A DNA stretch of 64,000 nucleotides from Conus ventricosus (GCA_018398815.1 CM031618.1:48883681-48947680), one strand, 5' to 3'; shown: positions 39,344 through 51,640, counted from the stretch's first letter. Notes: a model not told the origin generated them from the letters alone. Numbers and translations are program-made.

Positions 39344-39888
39344 GGGGAGAGAGAGAGAGAGCGCGACAGCGAGAGGAAGAGAAAGAAACGAGACACAGAG
39401 ACCAGGGGCAAGTGTCTTTAAAAAATTTAATGATGTTTAACACAACGTCCCCTCTTGTACCTCTTTTTTTGTCAATTTCCATACCTAACCTCCAAATTCT
39501 AAATAAGTGAAGCGACCCCAAAAAAACTTTTCAATACGCTCCCCCCCCCCCCTTCAGCCGCGGGGGTCGGACACGTTTGTAAGTATGTACACACACACCA
39601 AACCCACCACACCACCACACACAACACACCCACACACACACACACACACACACACCAAAAACCCCACACCACACATTAACACACACACACGCACTACACA
39701 TGTGCACACATGCACATGAACGCAAGCACTCACCCCATTCATGCATGCGCACATGAACATCACACATTTCCCCACGTACAAACCATCATAATTCAAAAAG
39801 AAATGGAGAGAGAGAGAGAGGAGAGTAGGAGATAGAGAGAGAAAGAGAGAGATAAAAGGAGGAGAGAGAGAGAGAAGAGAGGAGAGAG

Positions 39889-39923
<35 letters not shown>

Positions 39924-40462
39924 AACACAGCGACAATAACTTTACAAATTTTATGACGATTAAAAAGCAAGTTGTTCTTTACCCCGGTTTCTGTCACTTC
40001 CAAGAGTCTATCACGTCACCCCCACCCTCTGGGCCCCTTTCTTTTACAACTCCCCCCCCCCCCCCTCTCTCTCTCCTCTTCTCCTCTCTCTCTCTCTCTC
40101 TCTCTTTTTTCCCTCTTCATAATTATAAACCATTTTTTTATATAGAATATTTTCCACCTGATTTCAGATGAAACGGGGTTTTTCCTTCATTCAACCATAT
40201 ATACCACTCCCTTGCTTGCCTTCTCTTTCTTTTTTCCATCATGTATTTTACATTAACATAAAGCGAAAAAGCCTACAAATTCCTTTCATACTCTGTCACA
40301 AATAACACCAAATTAGACCTATAGGCTGTATCTCATACCTCCTTTTTCAGGGTTTTCCCCCAGTTAGGCCAAACAAGAGACACAAGTATCTGAATGTTTG
40401 AAAGGGAAAAATTGTACAACACACACACAAACACACACACCACACACCACACACACACACAA

Positions 40463-40530
40463 CATATATATATATAAATTTAAAATATATTATATATATA
40501 TTATAATATAATAATATATATATAATATAC
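40463..40530. repeat. (AT)n microsatellite in the right array
   Basis: An imperfect AT run between CA-rich tracts; the inverse counterpart of 10553-10634. Confidence 0.85.
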
Positions 40531-40665
40531 ACACATGCACCACACATCACACACATTCACGCATCACATACAATTAACCCCCCCCGACACGAAAGCACGC
40601 CCCACCTCCCTACCCCACAATTTGCACACACTGATTTTCATCATAAATCAAAAGTTGTAAAAGAT

Positions 40666-40703
<38 letters not shown>

Positions 40704-40927
40704 GGGGAGAGAGAGAAGAGAGGAGAGGAGAGAGAGTGAGAGAGAGAGAGAGAGAGAGATAAACAGTCGACAGTAACTTACGAATTTGATAGATTAACCA
40801 CGTTTTATCTTGTCCAGATGTTTCTGTCAACTTCTATGAGCGTATCACCTCACCCCATCCCCCCCCCCTTCTCGTTTTTCCCCTCCCCTCCCCCCCTCTC
40901 CTTTTCTCTCTCTCTCCTTTATCATTT

Positions 40928-41396
40928 TCAGGGCCCCAGAAGTAACACACTGATGTCCAAAGTTAACTGGGAGACCAAGTTCGGGGTTTTCCTTTCCTTT
41001 GTACGGTAGAGGGCGCATGCGTAAACAATTTTAAAAAAAATGCTTTAAAAAAAGGGCCCCCTGGAGAAATTTTACGACGCAATGTAGTAAGGACTCCCCG
41101 TATACAAACGAAAAATAGATGAGGAAAAGAAAAAGATAACAGGTTTTGCATCGTAAACAGCATTTATATTTGGTTTTTAAAATGATTAATTATTTAAAAT
41201 AATTTTTTATAAGGAAAAAGTTAAAAACTTTTTTGTAAATTAAGATGAATTCTGCATGTACATACTGTCATGGAAGAATGTTTTTTTGCAGTCATGGTAA
41301 ATTTTGTTCTAATTATATAAAATTGTTTTTTCTTGTTGCGTATTCATGTGAATAGGCTGATGGCCTCACATTAAAGTCACGAGTCACAAGTCACGA
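40928..41396. mobile_element. Non-satellite insertion of about 470 bp in the right array
   Basis: Satellite text stops after the (CT)n tract and resumes at TCTGATCAGATTATAAGACC near 41398. The insert is AT-rich, has two GGGCCCC-containing spots (40930 and 41055), and ends in a short tandem of GTCACGAGTCACAAGTCAC at 41375-41396. No terminal inverted repeats or coding frame are visible. It could be a SINE or MITE relic. Confidence 0.4.
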
Positions 41397-41703
41397 GTCT
41401 GATCAGATTATAAGACCGTTTTAATGTATAGAATATTTTTTCCACCTGGCGTTTCAGTGTAGGATTAATGGAAACAGGTGTAGGTAATGGACACGAATAA
41501 TGTTTAAGAAAGAGCGCTGTTTGAATACACGCACGAAAAACACACAGTGATATCCAACAAGCCACCCATCCCCACCCACTCATCTACCTAACCAGTCACC
41601 CACTCCTCCCTTCACACACACAGAGACATAGGCGTGCTAGTACGCACACGCACATAAATGCGTTCATGCACTCGCGGGAGTGCACATACACTTATATAAG
41701 CAT

Positions 41704-41745
<42 letters not shown>

Positions 41746-41854
41746 ACGCACACACACACGCACACACATACACATGTGCACACACGCACATGAACGCACC
41801 CACTCGCACAAACACACGTACATACATATCACAGATTTAAAATACTGTAAACTG

Positions 41855-42019
<165 letters not shown>

Positions 42020-42160
42020 AACATGGTCAAGTATCTTTACAAATCGAATGGCTGATTAAATGCAACGTTGTATCTTGTACCAGATGTTTTTGTTAATTTC
42101 CATGACCCTGTACACCTCACCCCCATCCCCTGCCCCTTCTCGTTTTAAACCCCCCCCTCC

Positions 42161-42195
<35 letters not shown>

Positions 42196-42260
42196 ATCAG
42201 ATTATAAGACCGTTTTAATGTATAGATGTTTTCTCCACCTGGCGTTTCAGTTGAGACGGT

Positions 42261-42360
42261 NNNNNNNNNNNNNNNNNNNNNNNNNNNNNNNNNNNNNNNN
42301 NNNNNNNNNNNNNNNNNNNNNNNNNNNNNNNNNNNNNNNNNNNNNNNNNNNNNNNNNNNN
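42261..42360. other. Assembly gap, 100 N
   Basis: Exactly 100 undetermined bases at the point where the satellite changes to a different repeat class. A 100-N gap usually means unknown size, so this junction may not be real adjacency. Confidence 1.
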
Positions 42361-42383
42361 CTGGTAGCTCTGGGTAACCATGA

Positions 42384-42586
42384 GGGAGTACAACATGAAC
42401 AACATGAGGCAATACATGGACAACATGAGGCAGTACAACATTAACAACATGAGGCAATACATGGACAACATGAGGCAGTACAACATTAACAACATGAGGC
42501 AATACATGGACAACATGAGGCGTACAACATTAACAACATGAGGCAGTACAACATGAACAACATGAGGCAGTACAACATGAGCTCGT
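42384..42586 (+). repeat. Minisatellite of AACATGAGGCA(A/G)TACA type
   Basis: Alternating subunits with ACATGGAC or ACATTAAC between AACATGAGGCA cores give a composite period of about 45 bp. Confidence 0.85.
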
Positions 42587-42679
42587 CATGATCATAGAGC
42601 AACACACATGTGTAAATACACACATACAGGCAGACAGACAGACAGACAGGCAGACTGACGTACACACGAGCATTCAAGG

Positions 42680-43200
42680 CAAGCGCATGTTCATTTACAA
42701 CGAGAGATTACTTGGTCTCACCTCTTTCGAGGTCAGTTTGGCAGTAGGCTTGTCCGAGAAGCTAGTGGTCCTTTTCAATCTGATCAGAGTGGACTTGATT
42801 CCTCAAGGTAAAGTGGACCACTGCTGGAGTGTTGTTGGAAATGTTCCCGGTTTATTCGTGTTTTTGGGCTGATTTTTTTGTTTCTTTTTTTTGGTTTAGT
42901 TTAACACTGATCCACGTGCTTCAATAGCCCACACCCCCCTGCAAGGTGGGCCCCTGTGAGGCAAAATATACAAAAAAAATCACATTTTGGGGGGTTTCAG
43001 ATCTAAAGCCCAAGGAAAAGAAATACAAAAAAGGGGAAAAGCCCTTTGCAGCCAATGGGGGGAAAATGTAGACTAAAAGAGAATTACCGCCCTTTTTCCG
43101 TACCACAACCTCACATTGAAACCAAAAGATAAAAACATGTGCAATTTTCTTAAAACACGGGACGGTCCAGGATGTCTTTTGAATCCCCTTTTTTGGGAAA
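42680..43200 (+). repeat. Composite repeat block R, copy 1
   Basis: Contains TTACAACGAGAGATTACTTG, CCTCAAGGTAAAGTGGACC and TGCTGGAGTGTTGTTGG, and ends before an AT microsatellite at 43274-43300. Further copies lie at 44530-45060 and 51640-52210. Each follows a 40-bp minisatellite array except this one, which follows the gap. A plus-strand stretch, GKVDHCWSVVGNVPG, is readable at about 42810-42850 and again at 51785-51830. No protein family is recognised. Confidence 0.75.
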
Positions 43201-43270
43201 ATCCTTTTTTTTTTTTAAAAAACTTACTCTTTTGTATTAAATCTTATTTATATAAATTTTAATTTATTTA

Positions 43271-43273
<3 letters not shown>

Positions 43274-43300
<27 letters not shown>
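43274..43300. repeat. (AT)n microsatellite of the composite repeat
   Basis: A short AT run in the same place as 45098-45122, 49510-49560 and 52250-52322 in other copies of the composite repeat. Confidence 0.8.
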
Positions 43301-43301
<1 letters not shown>

Positions 43302-43566
43302 TAATATATAATATTACAGGCATTTAGGCAGCCTCCCAGCTTTAAAACCCCCCCCCTTTCCCTTTCCAGTAATAAAATAAACTTTTATCACGTGCCTATG
43401 TCCTCGTTGGTAGTTGTTTTCTTCCAACAAATCATGTAAAAACAAAAAGGTGTTGGGTTTTGACGTATTCAAACGAATGGAAAGGAACTAAACCCAAATA
43501 CGTTCTGGCATTTTTGTTGACATCTTCTTTGATGGGAGGTTTACCCCCTTCTTCTGAAAAAGCGGA

Positions 43567-43880
43567 ATGTTGCCAGGGTTGATATTGCTGTCGACGTGGA
43601 AATATTGTCGGGGCTGGTACTGTGTCTGGCCGGGCGGAAATATTCCAGGGCTGGTACTGCGTCGGGCCCAGGCTGGAAATATTGCCAGGGGGGGTACTGC
43701 TGTTTTTAAACAGCGGAAATATTGCCAGGGCTGGTATGCTTTTGGGCCGGGCTGGAAATATTGCCAGGTGGTACTGTGTCTATCATGGAAATTTTCCCGG
43801 GGTGGAAATGCGTCTGACGGGCGGGAAAAAATTCCCGGGTTTTTGGAAAGCGTTGGCCGGCGGGAAATATTGGGTGGTTA
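43567..43880 (+). repeat. 40-bp minisatellite array 1 (degraded)
   Basis: About eight copies of the GGAAATATTGCCAGGG unit with many indels. It is preceded by TCTGGCATnTTTGTTGAC-type flank text (43505) and followed by the GGTTATGATCAGGAGGAATA flank. Confidence 0.85.
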
Positions 43881-43984
43881 TGATCAGGAGGAATAACACC
43901 TCACATTTTTTGTTTAGGTTGGGTTTTCCTTCTGTTTGTAAGCCTTGAAGCGGTGAGAGCCGATAGGCCCTTCGCGGTGGGCTG

Positions 43985-44052
43985 GGCTATAAAAACCCTT
44001 TTACCTTACCTTCCCTTCCCTTTCCCTTTACTTACCTTACCTTACCTACCTT
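43985..44052 (+). repeat. (ACCTT)n pentanucleotide repeat
   Basis: CCTTACCTTACCTT-type units follow GGCTGGGCTATAA. The same arrangement recurs at 50255-50290, 51078-51135 and 53690-53717. It is not a telomere repeat. Confidence 0.8.
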
Positions 44053-44189
44053 CCTTTACTTACTTCGTTCGCACTTCCCCCTCCGACAAAATTTCGTGCA
44101 GCTTTTTTTTCTGAGGTCCCCACGTTTTTCGGCATCTTTGTTGAATGTTTCTTTGGTGGAGGGGTTATTTCCCCTTTCGTCGAACAGGC

Positions 44190-44520
44190 TGGAAACTTGC
44201 CAGGGCGGGACTGATTCTATAAGGGGAAATATTCCCGGGCTGAATGCTGTCGGGCCAGGGGGAAAATATTGCCGGGGCTGGTACTGCGTCTTACGGGCGG
44301 AAATATTGCGGGGCTGGTACGCTGTCGTACAGGCTGGAAATTTTGCCGGGCTGGTACTGCTGCGATACAGGCGGAAATTTTTCCAGGGCGGGTACTGCTG
44401 CTATACAGGCGGGAAATATTCCAGGGGGGGACTCGTCGGGCCAGGCGGAAATATCCCCAGGGCTCGTAGTTGGGTAAGCTGAAAAAATTCCCAGGGCGGG
44501 TACTGCTGTCGGTACAGGCT
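44190..44520 (+). repeat. 40-bp minisatellite array 2 (degraded)
   Basis: About eight copies ending in block R copy 2 at 44530. Units have lost bases compared with the clean arrays near 53-55 kb. Confidence 0.8.
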
Positions 44521-44529
44521 AAAAAGGTA

Positions 44530-45060
44530 AAGCAAGCGAGCCAGGCAAGCGTGTTCTTTTAAAACGGAGATTATTTGGTCTCCCCTTTTTTTCGGGTCAT
44601 TTTGGCGGGGCTTGTCCAAAAGAATTTTTTTCAATTTTGACAGGTGGACTGTTTTCCCAAAGGGAAAAAGGGCCACTGCGGGAGTGTTTTGGAAATGTTC
44701 CCTGGGTTTACTTCGTGCTTCTTTTTGCTTTTGTTTGTTTCTTTGTTTTGGTTTATTTTTAACAGATCACCGTGCTTCAATATCCATCAAAAACCGCAGA
44801 GGTGGCCCTTGTGGGTCGACAATAAATGAAAATCAATGTTTTTTGGGGTTTCAGACTACAAAACCCAAGGAAAAAAGAAATACTAAAAAAGGGAAAGACC
44901 CTAGCAGCCAATGGAGGAAAATGTAGACATAAAGGTTTACCGCCCTTTCCGTACCCCAAAACCTCACAATTGAAACCAAAAGACACAAACAGTCATATCT
45001 TCATTAACAGGGAGACTGGTCTCACGTAAGATTTTTGAATACACTCTTTAGGAAAACCTT
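44530..45060 (+). repeat. Composite repeat block R, copy 2
   Basis: Matches copies 1 and 3 over GAGATTATTTGGTCT, CCACTGCGGGAGTGTTTTGG and AAAATGTAGACATAAA. It is followed by an AT microsatellite and then by the inverted retroelement pair. Confidence 0.75.
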
Positions 45061-45174
45061 CCTTTTTTTTAAAAACCTTACTCTTTTTGAAAAAACTTAT
45101 ATATATATATATATATATATAAATTAATTAAAAAATATATAATATAAATAAATAAATGAATATCCCCAAAGGGC

Positions 45175-47262
45175 CCTAAAATTTTTTTTAAAGTGCTCGC
45201 CCCTTGGGGACAACATTTGTAAATGATGTTAAAAAAGGAAAAAAAACTCGGGTTAAAACTTAAAAATTTTTGTTTCGAGTTGCTGCGCTGTCTCAGGATT
45301 TTTTTTGGTTTGCCCCCCGCCGTGTTTTAGCGTGTGGGTTCCCGTTTGGGGTTTGTTTGCACGTGCGGGTTGGGCACGGTTTTTGGGGGCTTTTAGTTTT
45401 TTTTTTGGGGGTTCAAAAACAACGATTTCCTTTATGCCCGCAGTTTTTTTACTATTTCTGTTTGGGTTTAAATTGCAAAGGGGGGTTTTTTGGGCATAGA
45501 ACCTTTTTTTCGTTAAACTAGGTTGCCCTTTTTGAAACATTGCTGATGGTGATCCTTTTTTTATTTTTTTCCGGGAAATTTAGTAGTTGTTTTGCATCTT
45601 TAATTTTCCAGATATTTTTTCCATTTCTTTTTGGTTTTTTAAAATTTTTTTCTTTATTGAATGACTGTTTGGGTTTCAATCGGTTTTGAATGGTTTTTCG
45701 GACCCTATTAGTTTTTTTTCTTTTTCTATGTTCTAGCCTGGATAAATTTTTGGGGAACTTTATTGTTTAGGGCCTGCTCCTTTCCGGCATTGAAAGTTTT
45801 CCTTCTTCACCCTTCTTTGCTGTTTGATTTTCATTTTTTTGGATGCGTCAATCGGGTTTTTGAGGTTTGGGGGCATACATATACTAGTTTGCAGGTTTTT
45901 GTTAAATTTTTTTGGACAGTTTGTGCTTTTTTTGGGAAATGAAGTTGCTAGATTTTGAAAAATTTTTCCCTATGTTTGTTTTGAGTTTCCGTCGTAGGGG
46001 GGGTTATACCATATGATTTTTTTTTTCCTTTTTTTCTTGCTTTTATTTGTGTTGTAGCCCGGGTTTGTATTGTGTTTGTAATTTTTCCACTTGTTTGTAG
46101 TCCCCTCCGGTTTTTTCCACTGCTGCATTGTTGAACACTCTCTCATTGATCGGGTTTGTAGTTCTTGTTTATGCCATGGGGTATGGCTTTAAATACATGG
46201 GGGTGGTTACTTTTGGTTTACATAAAGGGTGTATCGTTGGGTTTTTGTATGGGTTTATATATAGGTTTTTGAGATCCAGTTTATTCTAAGTAGTTCACTT
46301 TTTTTTTGTTTCCCAAGGGTGACTTTAATTTTGGGGTTTTAAAAAGATTTGCATATTTCCCTTTTCTCTTTTTTTTCATGGTTTTTGGGGTTTTTGTTTG
46401 TGCACAAGGCCATCGTCTCTGTACGTCCGACTTGTTTTCCGATTTTTTCTTGATTTGGACACTGATAGTCCGACCATTTCACATGTTTCTGCACCATATT
46501 AAACCCAGGGTTACGGTAAAAATTTTGAGTTTTTTTTTGGTTTTCCTGACCCAGGTTTCTTTTCTGCTGTGTATAATGTTTTTCTTGGTGGGGGAAAAAG
46601 TTTTCCCCATTTCGCCCCCTGTTATGTCGTGTGGTTACTGGCAAATTCAGGGTTTTGGAGATAGTTCCTGCTATAGGGGGAAAAGTCTACTTTTCAAATG
46701 GATAAATACTGTTTTTACTTTGTTTATTGATTTTTTGAACCATTGGAAACTTCGTATTGTTCCCAAGGTTGAAATCGGTTTGATTTATTCCTTTGTTTTT
46801 TTTTTCCAGAATTTTCTTGCTTATTTTCCCTTTTTCGTTTTGGATGGGTTTATAACCTGCATGTTGGTTTGTTTAAATTGGTTTGGCTTTGAGTTTTTAG
46901 AAATTTCTTTTGTTCTGTCGCTTCTATCCTGTCACTTAGGTCTATGCGCTCTGCAATTTTTTTTTTCTTTGGGCGGTATTTTCATGTATTTTTTGCGCTT
47001 TTGTTTAGTTTTTTTTCTGGATTTTTTTTGTAAAGGGATTGAAATTTCCTTTTGGTTCCATTTTGTAGTAATTGTAGTTTTGTCAGCCTTCACAAAATAT
47101 TTTTTTGTCATTTGTCTTGTTTTATTTTGGGTTTTTAATGTTTTTTGGAAATCTTTTGTTTAATTTTAAACCCTCGAGTTTTATTTCCTTTTTAACATAT
47201 TGAAAAATTTTTCCCCCCCAAGGGGGTCGAGCACTTTTAAAATTTTTTTAAAATCTTTTTGG
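45175..47262 (-). pseudogene. Penelope-like reverse transcriptase copy A (minus strand)
   Basis: Minus-strand motifs run outward from the centre of a large palindrome: a degraded motif-A region near 46690-46720, GAETCEMVG near 46470-46500, the catalytic YRDDG at 46409-46423, a KPND-type stretch near 46230-46260, WYNPPYDG at about 45996-46016, and a Lys-rich C-terminal tail to about 45260. This order (RT core, YRDDG, NPPY linker, TELSK-type tail) fits the reverse transcriptase plus GIY-YIG-like tail of Penelope-like elements; the exact clade is not settled. Frame breaks are numerous. The copy is bounded by a roughly 90-bp inverted repeat (45175-45260 and 47165-47262). The long hydrophobic plus-strand frame at 46306-47163 is its antisense shadow. 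Confidence 0.65.
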
Positions 47263-47289
47263 GCTTTTTGGGTTAATTCATCTTGATTG

Positions 47290-49500
47290 CTCCTCCCTTA
47301 CACGTGGCCCGAAAGATTTTAAAATGGAGGAAATCAAATTAGGGATCAACAAAAAACATACCGTTTTTCTAACCCCCCAATTCTACTTAAAAAGATTAAT
47401 AGAACAAAACCCAAAAATTCGTACGCAATATGAGATGGGAAAAAATCTTTTTCCTGAACCCGAAAGCAAAAAAAGAGGACAAAAACACCACGATTTCAAA
47501 TCTGCGACACCACATCAAGACGATATGAAACCCTTTGAAATCAAAAAAAGAATGTAACCAATATTTAATTCAAAAAAAAACAAAGATTCCAAAACATTAA
47601 ACCCAAAAAACAAGTAAAAAAAACAAAAAAATATTTGTGAAGGCGACAAAACAGCAATTCTACAAATGGAAACCCAAAAGGGAAAATTCTCAATCCTTGA
47701 CAAAAAACCCGAAAAACTACAAAAAACTGACAAAAATTACATGACGTACCGCACTAAAGAAAAAAAACTTGCAGAGCGCATAACCAAACAAAAAAACACA
47801 CAAACAAAAAAAACTTTTTAACACCAAAACCACAAACCCCCAACTTTCATAACAACCAAAAGAGCTAATAAAACCCACCAAATCTAAAATAGGCAAAAAA
47901 CAAAGAAAATTGGAAAAAAAAAAAGGAAAATTAAAACAAACCTGTTTTAAACCCCTGGAAGAAACCCTACAATTACCAAAGGTTTAAAAAAACCAATAAA
48001 CAAAGAATAAGTATTTATCAATTTGACATAGTAACTTTTACCCCCCATAGACGAGGGAAATACTCTCCAAACCCTGAAGTTTGCCATAACCACACAGACA
48101 TAAAAGGGTCAGAAATGGAAATCATTCCCACCCAAAAAACTTACTAACAGCAAATGAAACCTGGATAGGAAAAAAACCACAAAACCAACATTTACGTAAC
48201 CATGGGTTTTAGATGGTGCAAAAACATGTGAACTGGGGGGGACATTCATGCTGCCAACACAAAAAAAAACCGAAAAAAAAGTCGGGGTACAGAGACGATG
48301 GCCTTGCTGCCTAACAAACAACCCAAGAACCATGAAAAAAAGAAGAAAGAACTATGCAAAAAACTTTTAAAACCAAACTTAAAGATCACCATTGAACAAA
48401 AAAAAAAAGGTGTGAAATACTTAACAAACACTGGATCTCAAAACCAAAAATAAACCCTACAAAAACCCCCAAAGATACACCTCTTTATGTACACACCAAA
48501 ATAACCATCCACCCCTGTATTAAAGACCAACCCCCGGCAAAAAAAGAGACTTCAAACCCTTCATGCAATGGGGAAATGTTCAACAATGCAGCAGTGGAAA
48601 AAACCAGAGGCCTACAAAAAATGGATACAATTACAAACTACATACAACCCACTACAACACAAATAAAAGCAAGAAAAAAAGGAAAGAAAAAAAATTGGTA
48701 TAACCCCCCATACGACGGGAAACCCAAAAAAAACTGGGAAAGAATTCTTCAAAATCCTAGCAATTCATTCCAAAAAGGCACAAACTGTCCAAAAATTTAA
48801 AAAAAACACTGTCAAACTATCGTACTCATGTTCCCACCCCCAAAAACCTGATTGACGCATCCAACAAAATGAAAATCAAAACAGCAAAGAAGGGGGAAAA
48901 AGGAAATCTTGCAATTGCACAGAAAGGAGCATGCCCCCTAAACAAAAAAATGTCTCCCAAAAACATTTTATACCAGGTACGTAAACAGAAAAGAAAAAAA
49001 AACAACATAGGGATCACTGAAAACCACTTCAAAACAAAAAATTTCAAACCCCAAAAAGTCATTCAAAAAAGAAAATTTAAAAAAAAAACAGAACTGAGCA
49101 AAATATTGGGAAAATTTTAAAAATGCAAAAAAAAACTAAAATTACCCTGGAAAAAACCCTAAAAAGACATCACCATCAGCAAAGTTTCAAAAAGTGCAAA
49201 CCCATGTTTAAATGAAAAATGGTTAATCAGCAAAACCCCACTTGCAAATTAAACACCCAAAAAAGAAATAGTAAAAAACTGCAGGCATAAATGGAAATCG
49301 TTGTTTGTGAACACACCCAAAAAAAACCTAAAAGCCCCCAAAAAAAACGTGCGCCAACCCCCTCAAACAAACCCCAAAAGGGGAACCCACACGCATATAA
49401 CATCGGCGGGGCAAACCAAAAAAATCCTGATGACAGCGCAGCAAGCTCGAACAAATTTGGGAGAGTTTTAACCCGATTTTAACCTTCCTTTTTAAAATCA
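47290..49500 (+). pseudogene. Penelope-like reverse transcriptase copy B (plus strand)
   Basis: This is the mirror-image partner of copy A; matched points (46416 with 48295, 45275 with 49447) put the symmetry centre near 47360. Motifs in order are a motif A-like QFDIVTF at about 48020-48040, DGAKTCELGG at about 48207-48238, YRDDG at 48288-48302, WYNPPYDG at about 48694-48717, ACPLN near 48930, NIGITEN near 48999-49020 and TELSK near 49090-49104. The last two fit a GIY-YIG-like C-terminal region. It reaches farther 5' than copy A, with an open stretch starting MEEIKLGINKK at 47324. Many frameshifts and stops are present, and A-homopolymers are inflated. It is probably a dead copy, possibly worsened by sequencing error. 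Confidence 0.65.
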
Positions 49501-49509
49501 TTGACAGTT

Positions 49510-49560
49510 ATTATATAATATATATAAAAATAAAAAATAAATTTATATTATATTAATATA
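49510..49560. repeat. AT-rich microsatellite of the composite repeat
   Basis: Same position as 43274-43300 and 52250-52322 relative to the downstream GGCAGnnTAGGCAGCC-type flank. Confidence 0.75.
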
Positions 49561-49804
49561 ACAGGGGATTAGGGAGCCCCCACATAAAACCCCCCTCCCC
49601 TTCCCTTCCATAATGAATTAGAACATTTCATCACTGTTTCCTCTTTCCATCGGGGGGTAGTTTTTCTTCTTCCAACAAAAACATTAAACAAAAAGGTGTT
49701 AGTTTTGACTACAAAAGAAAAGACGTAAGGAAGCGCCCGAAGTCGATTCTGGGATCTTGTTGACGATGCTATCATTGATGTGGGGCTGCTTACTTCCCCT
49801 TTTG

Positions 49805-50125
49805 TCTGAAAAAGTGGAAAAGTTTCCAGGGTTGATATTTCGTCTGAACAGGCTGGGAAAAATTGTCGGGTGGGACGATGTCTGGCCCGGGGGAAAAATT
49901 TCCAGGGCTGGGATGCGTCTGGCCAGGCTGGAAAAATTGCCAAGGCTGGGACTGCTTCTATACGGCGGAAATATTTCCAGGGTGGACTGCTTCTGGCCAG
50001 GGGAAAAAAATTTCCAGGGGTGGTATCTGTCTATACAGGCGGAAAAATTGCCAGGGCGGTATCTGTCTGTACAGGCTGGGAAAAATTGCCAGGGTTGGGA
50101 TGCTGTCGGCCAGGGTGGAAATATG
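49805..50125 (+). repeat. 40-bp minisatellite array 3 (degraded)
   Basis: About eight imperfect copies between the upstream flank (TTGTTGACGATGCTATCATT) and the downstream GATCnGGnGGAnAAnACACC flank. Confidence 0.8.
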
Positions 50126-50419
50126 GGGGGTTAGATCGGGGGAAAAAACACCTCCCCAGTTATTTGTCGTTTGGTTCGCTCATCTTTTTGTTTTAACTGA
50201 CTTGAACCGGTGAAGCCCTGATATGGGCCCCTTTGCGTCGCTGGGTAAACAACCTTACCTTAACCTTACCTTTCCTTTTCCTTTCCCTTCTGTTCGCAGT
50301 GCCCTCCGACAGAATTTTGGTCGACGTTTCTTTCTGAGGGCTGCCACGATTCCCTGGGGTCTTTGTTGACGAGCTTTCTTTGTGTGGACGGCTTACTTCC
50401 CTTCTGTTGAAAAAAGGGA

Positions 50420-50950
50420 AATGTTTTCCAGGGGTTTATATTGCTGTCTGAAAAGTGGAAACATTGCCAGGGCTGGTACTGTGTCTATACAGGCTGGTAG
50501 CCGGGGTGGGCTGCTGTCTGGCCAGGGCCCCCCCGGAAAATTGCCGGGCTGGGACGCTGTCAATACAGGCGGAAAAATTGCCAGGGGGGTACTGCTGTCG
50601 ATACGGCTGGAAAAATTTTTCCCGGCTGGTACGCTGTCTATAAAGGCGGAAAAAATTTCCAGGGCTGGTACTGCTGTCTAACGGGTGGAATATTGCCGGG
50701 TGGGACGCTTCTGGCCGGTGGAAATATCCAGGGGTGGGACTGCTGCTATACAGGGGTGAAAATATTCCGGCTGGTACTGCTGTCGTACGGGGAAATATTG
50801 CCAGGGCTGGGACGCGTCGATACAGGGGAAATATTGCCCGGGGTGGTACTGCTTCATAAGCTGGAATATTGCCCGGGGATACTGCGCTGGCAGCGGGAAA
50901 AATTTGCCCGGGTTGGTACTGCTGTCTGGGCCCGGGGGAAATATTGGGTG
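50420..50950 (+). repeat. 40-bp minisatellite array 4 (degraded)
   Basis: About thirteen copies with frequent single-base losses. It is followed by the downstream flank and an (ACCTT)n run at 51078-51135. Confidence 0.8.
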
Positions 50951-51269
50951 GTTTTCAGGAGGATAACCCTCCACAGTTTTTTTGTCGTTTAGGTATGGCG
51001 ACCTCCGTTTTAAACTGACTTGAACGCGGTGAGAGCCCGATATGGCCCTTCGCGGTCGGGTGGGCTATAACAACCCCCACCTTACCTTCCTTACCTTTTC
51101 CTTACCTTACCTTTCCCTTTCCTTACCTACCTTCCCCTGTTCGCACTTTCCCCCGACGAAGTTCGGTTTCACATTTCTTTTTAGGTCCCACGATTTTTGG
51201 CTCCTTTTTTTTGACGATGCTGTCTTGATGGGACGGGTTACTTCCCTTTTGCTAACAAACTGGAAAAAG

Positions 51270-51640
51270 TTGCCAGGTGATATTGCTGGCAACAGGGTGG
51301 AAACATTTCCGGGCTGGTACTGATGTTTACAGGCGGAAAATTTGCCGGGGGTGGTATGGGCTGCTGGCCAGGGGGGAAAAAATTGCCAGGGCTGGGACTG
51401 CTTCATCAGGCTGGAAATAGCCAGGGGGTGGGGCTGCGTCTAACCCAGGCGGGTATTTGAGGGCTGGTACGCTTTGAACAGGGTGGAAAAGCCAGGTGGG
51501 ACGCTGTTTTAAAAGGGAAAAAATATTGCCAGGGCTGGTATGCTGTCTGGCCCGGCTGGGAAAATTGCCAGGGCTCGTACTGCTGCGGTACAGGCTGAAA
51601 ATTTTTTTCCAGGGTGGTACTGTGTCGGTCGGCTGGAAAG
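51270..51640 (+). repeat. 40-bp minisatellite array 5 (degraded)
   Basis: About nine copies ending in block R copy 3. Confidence 0.8.

Noticed and set aside
46306..47163. 285-codon Phe/Leu/Val-rich frame resembling a multi-pass membrane protein
   Set aside because: It is the antisense of the Penelope-like reverse transcriptase, whose YRDDG box lies inside it on the minus strand. The hydrophobic composition comes from the T-rich complement of Lys/Asn codons.
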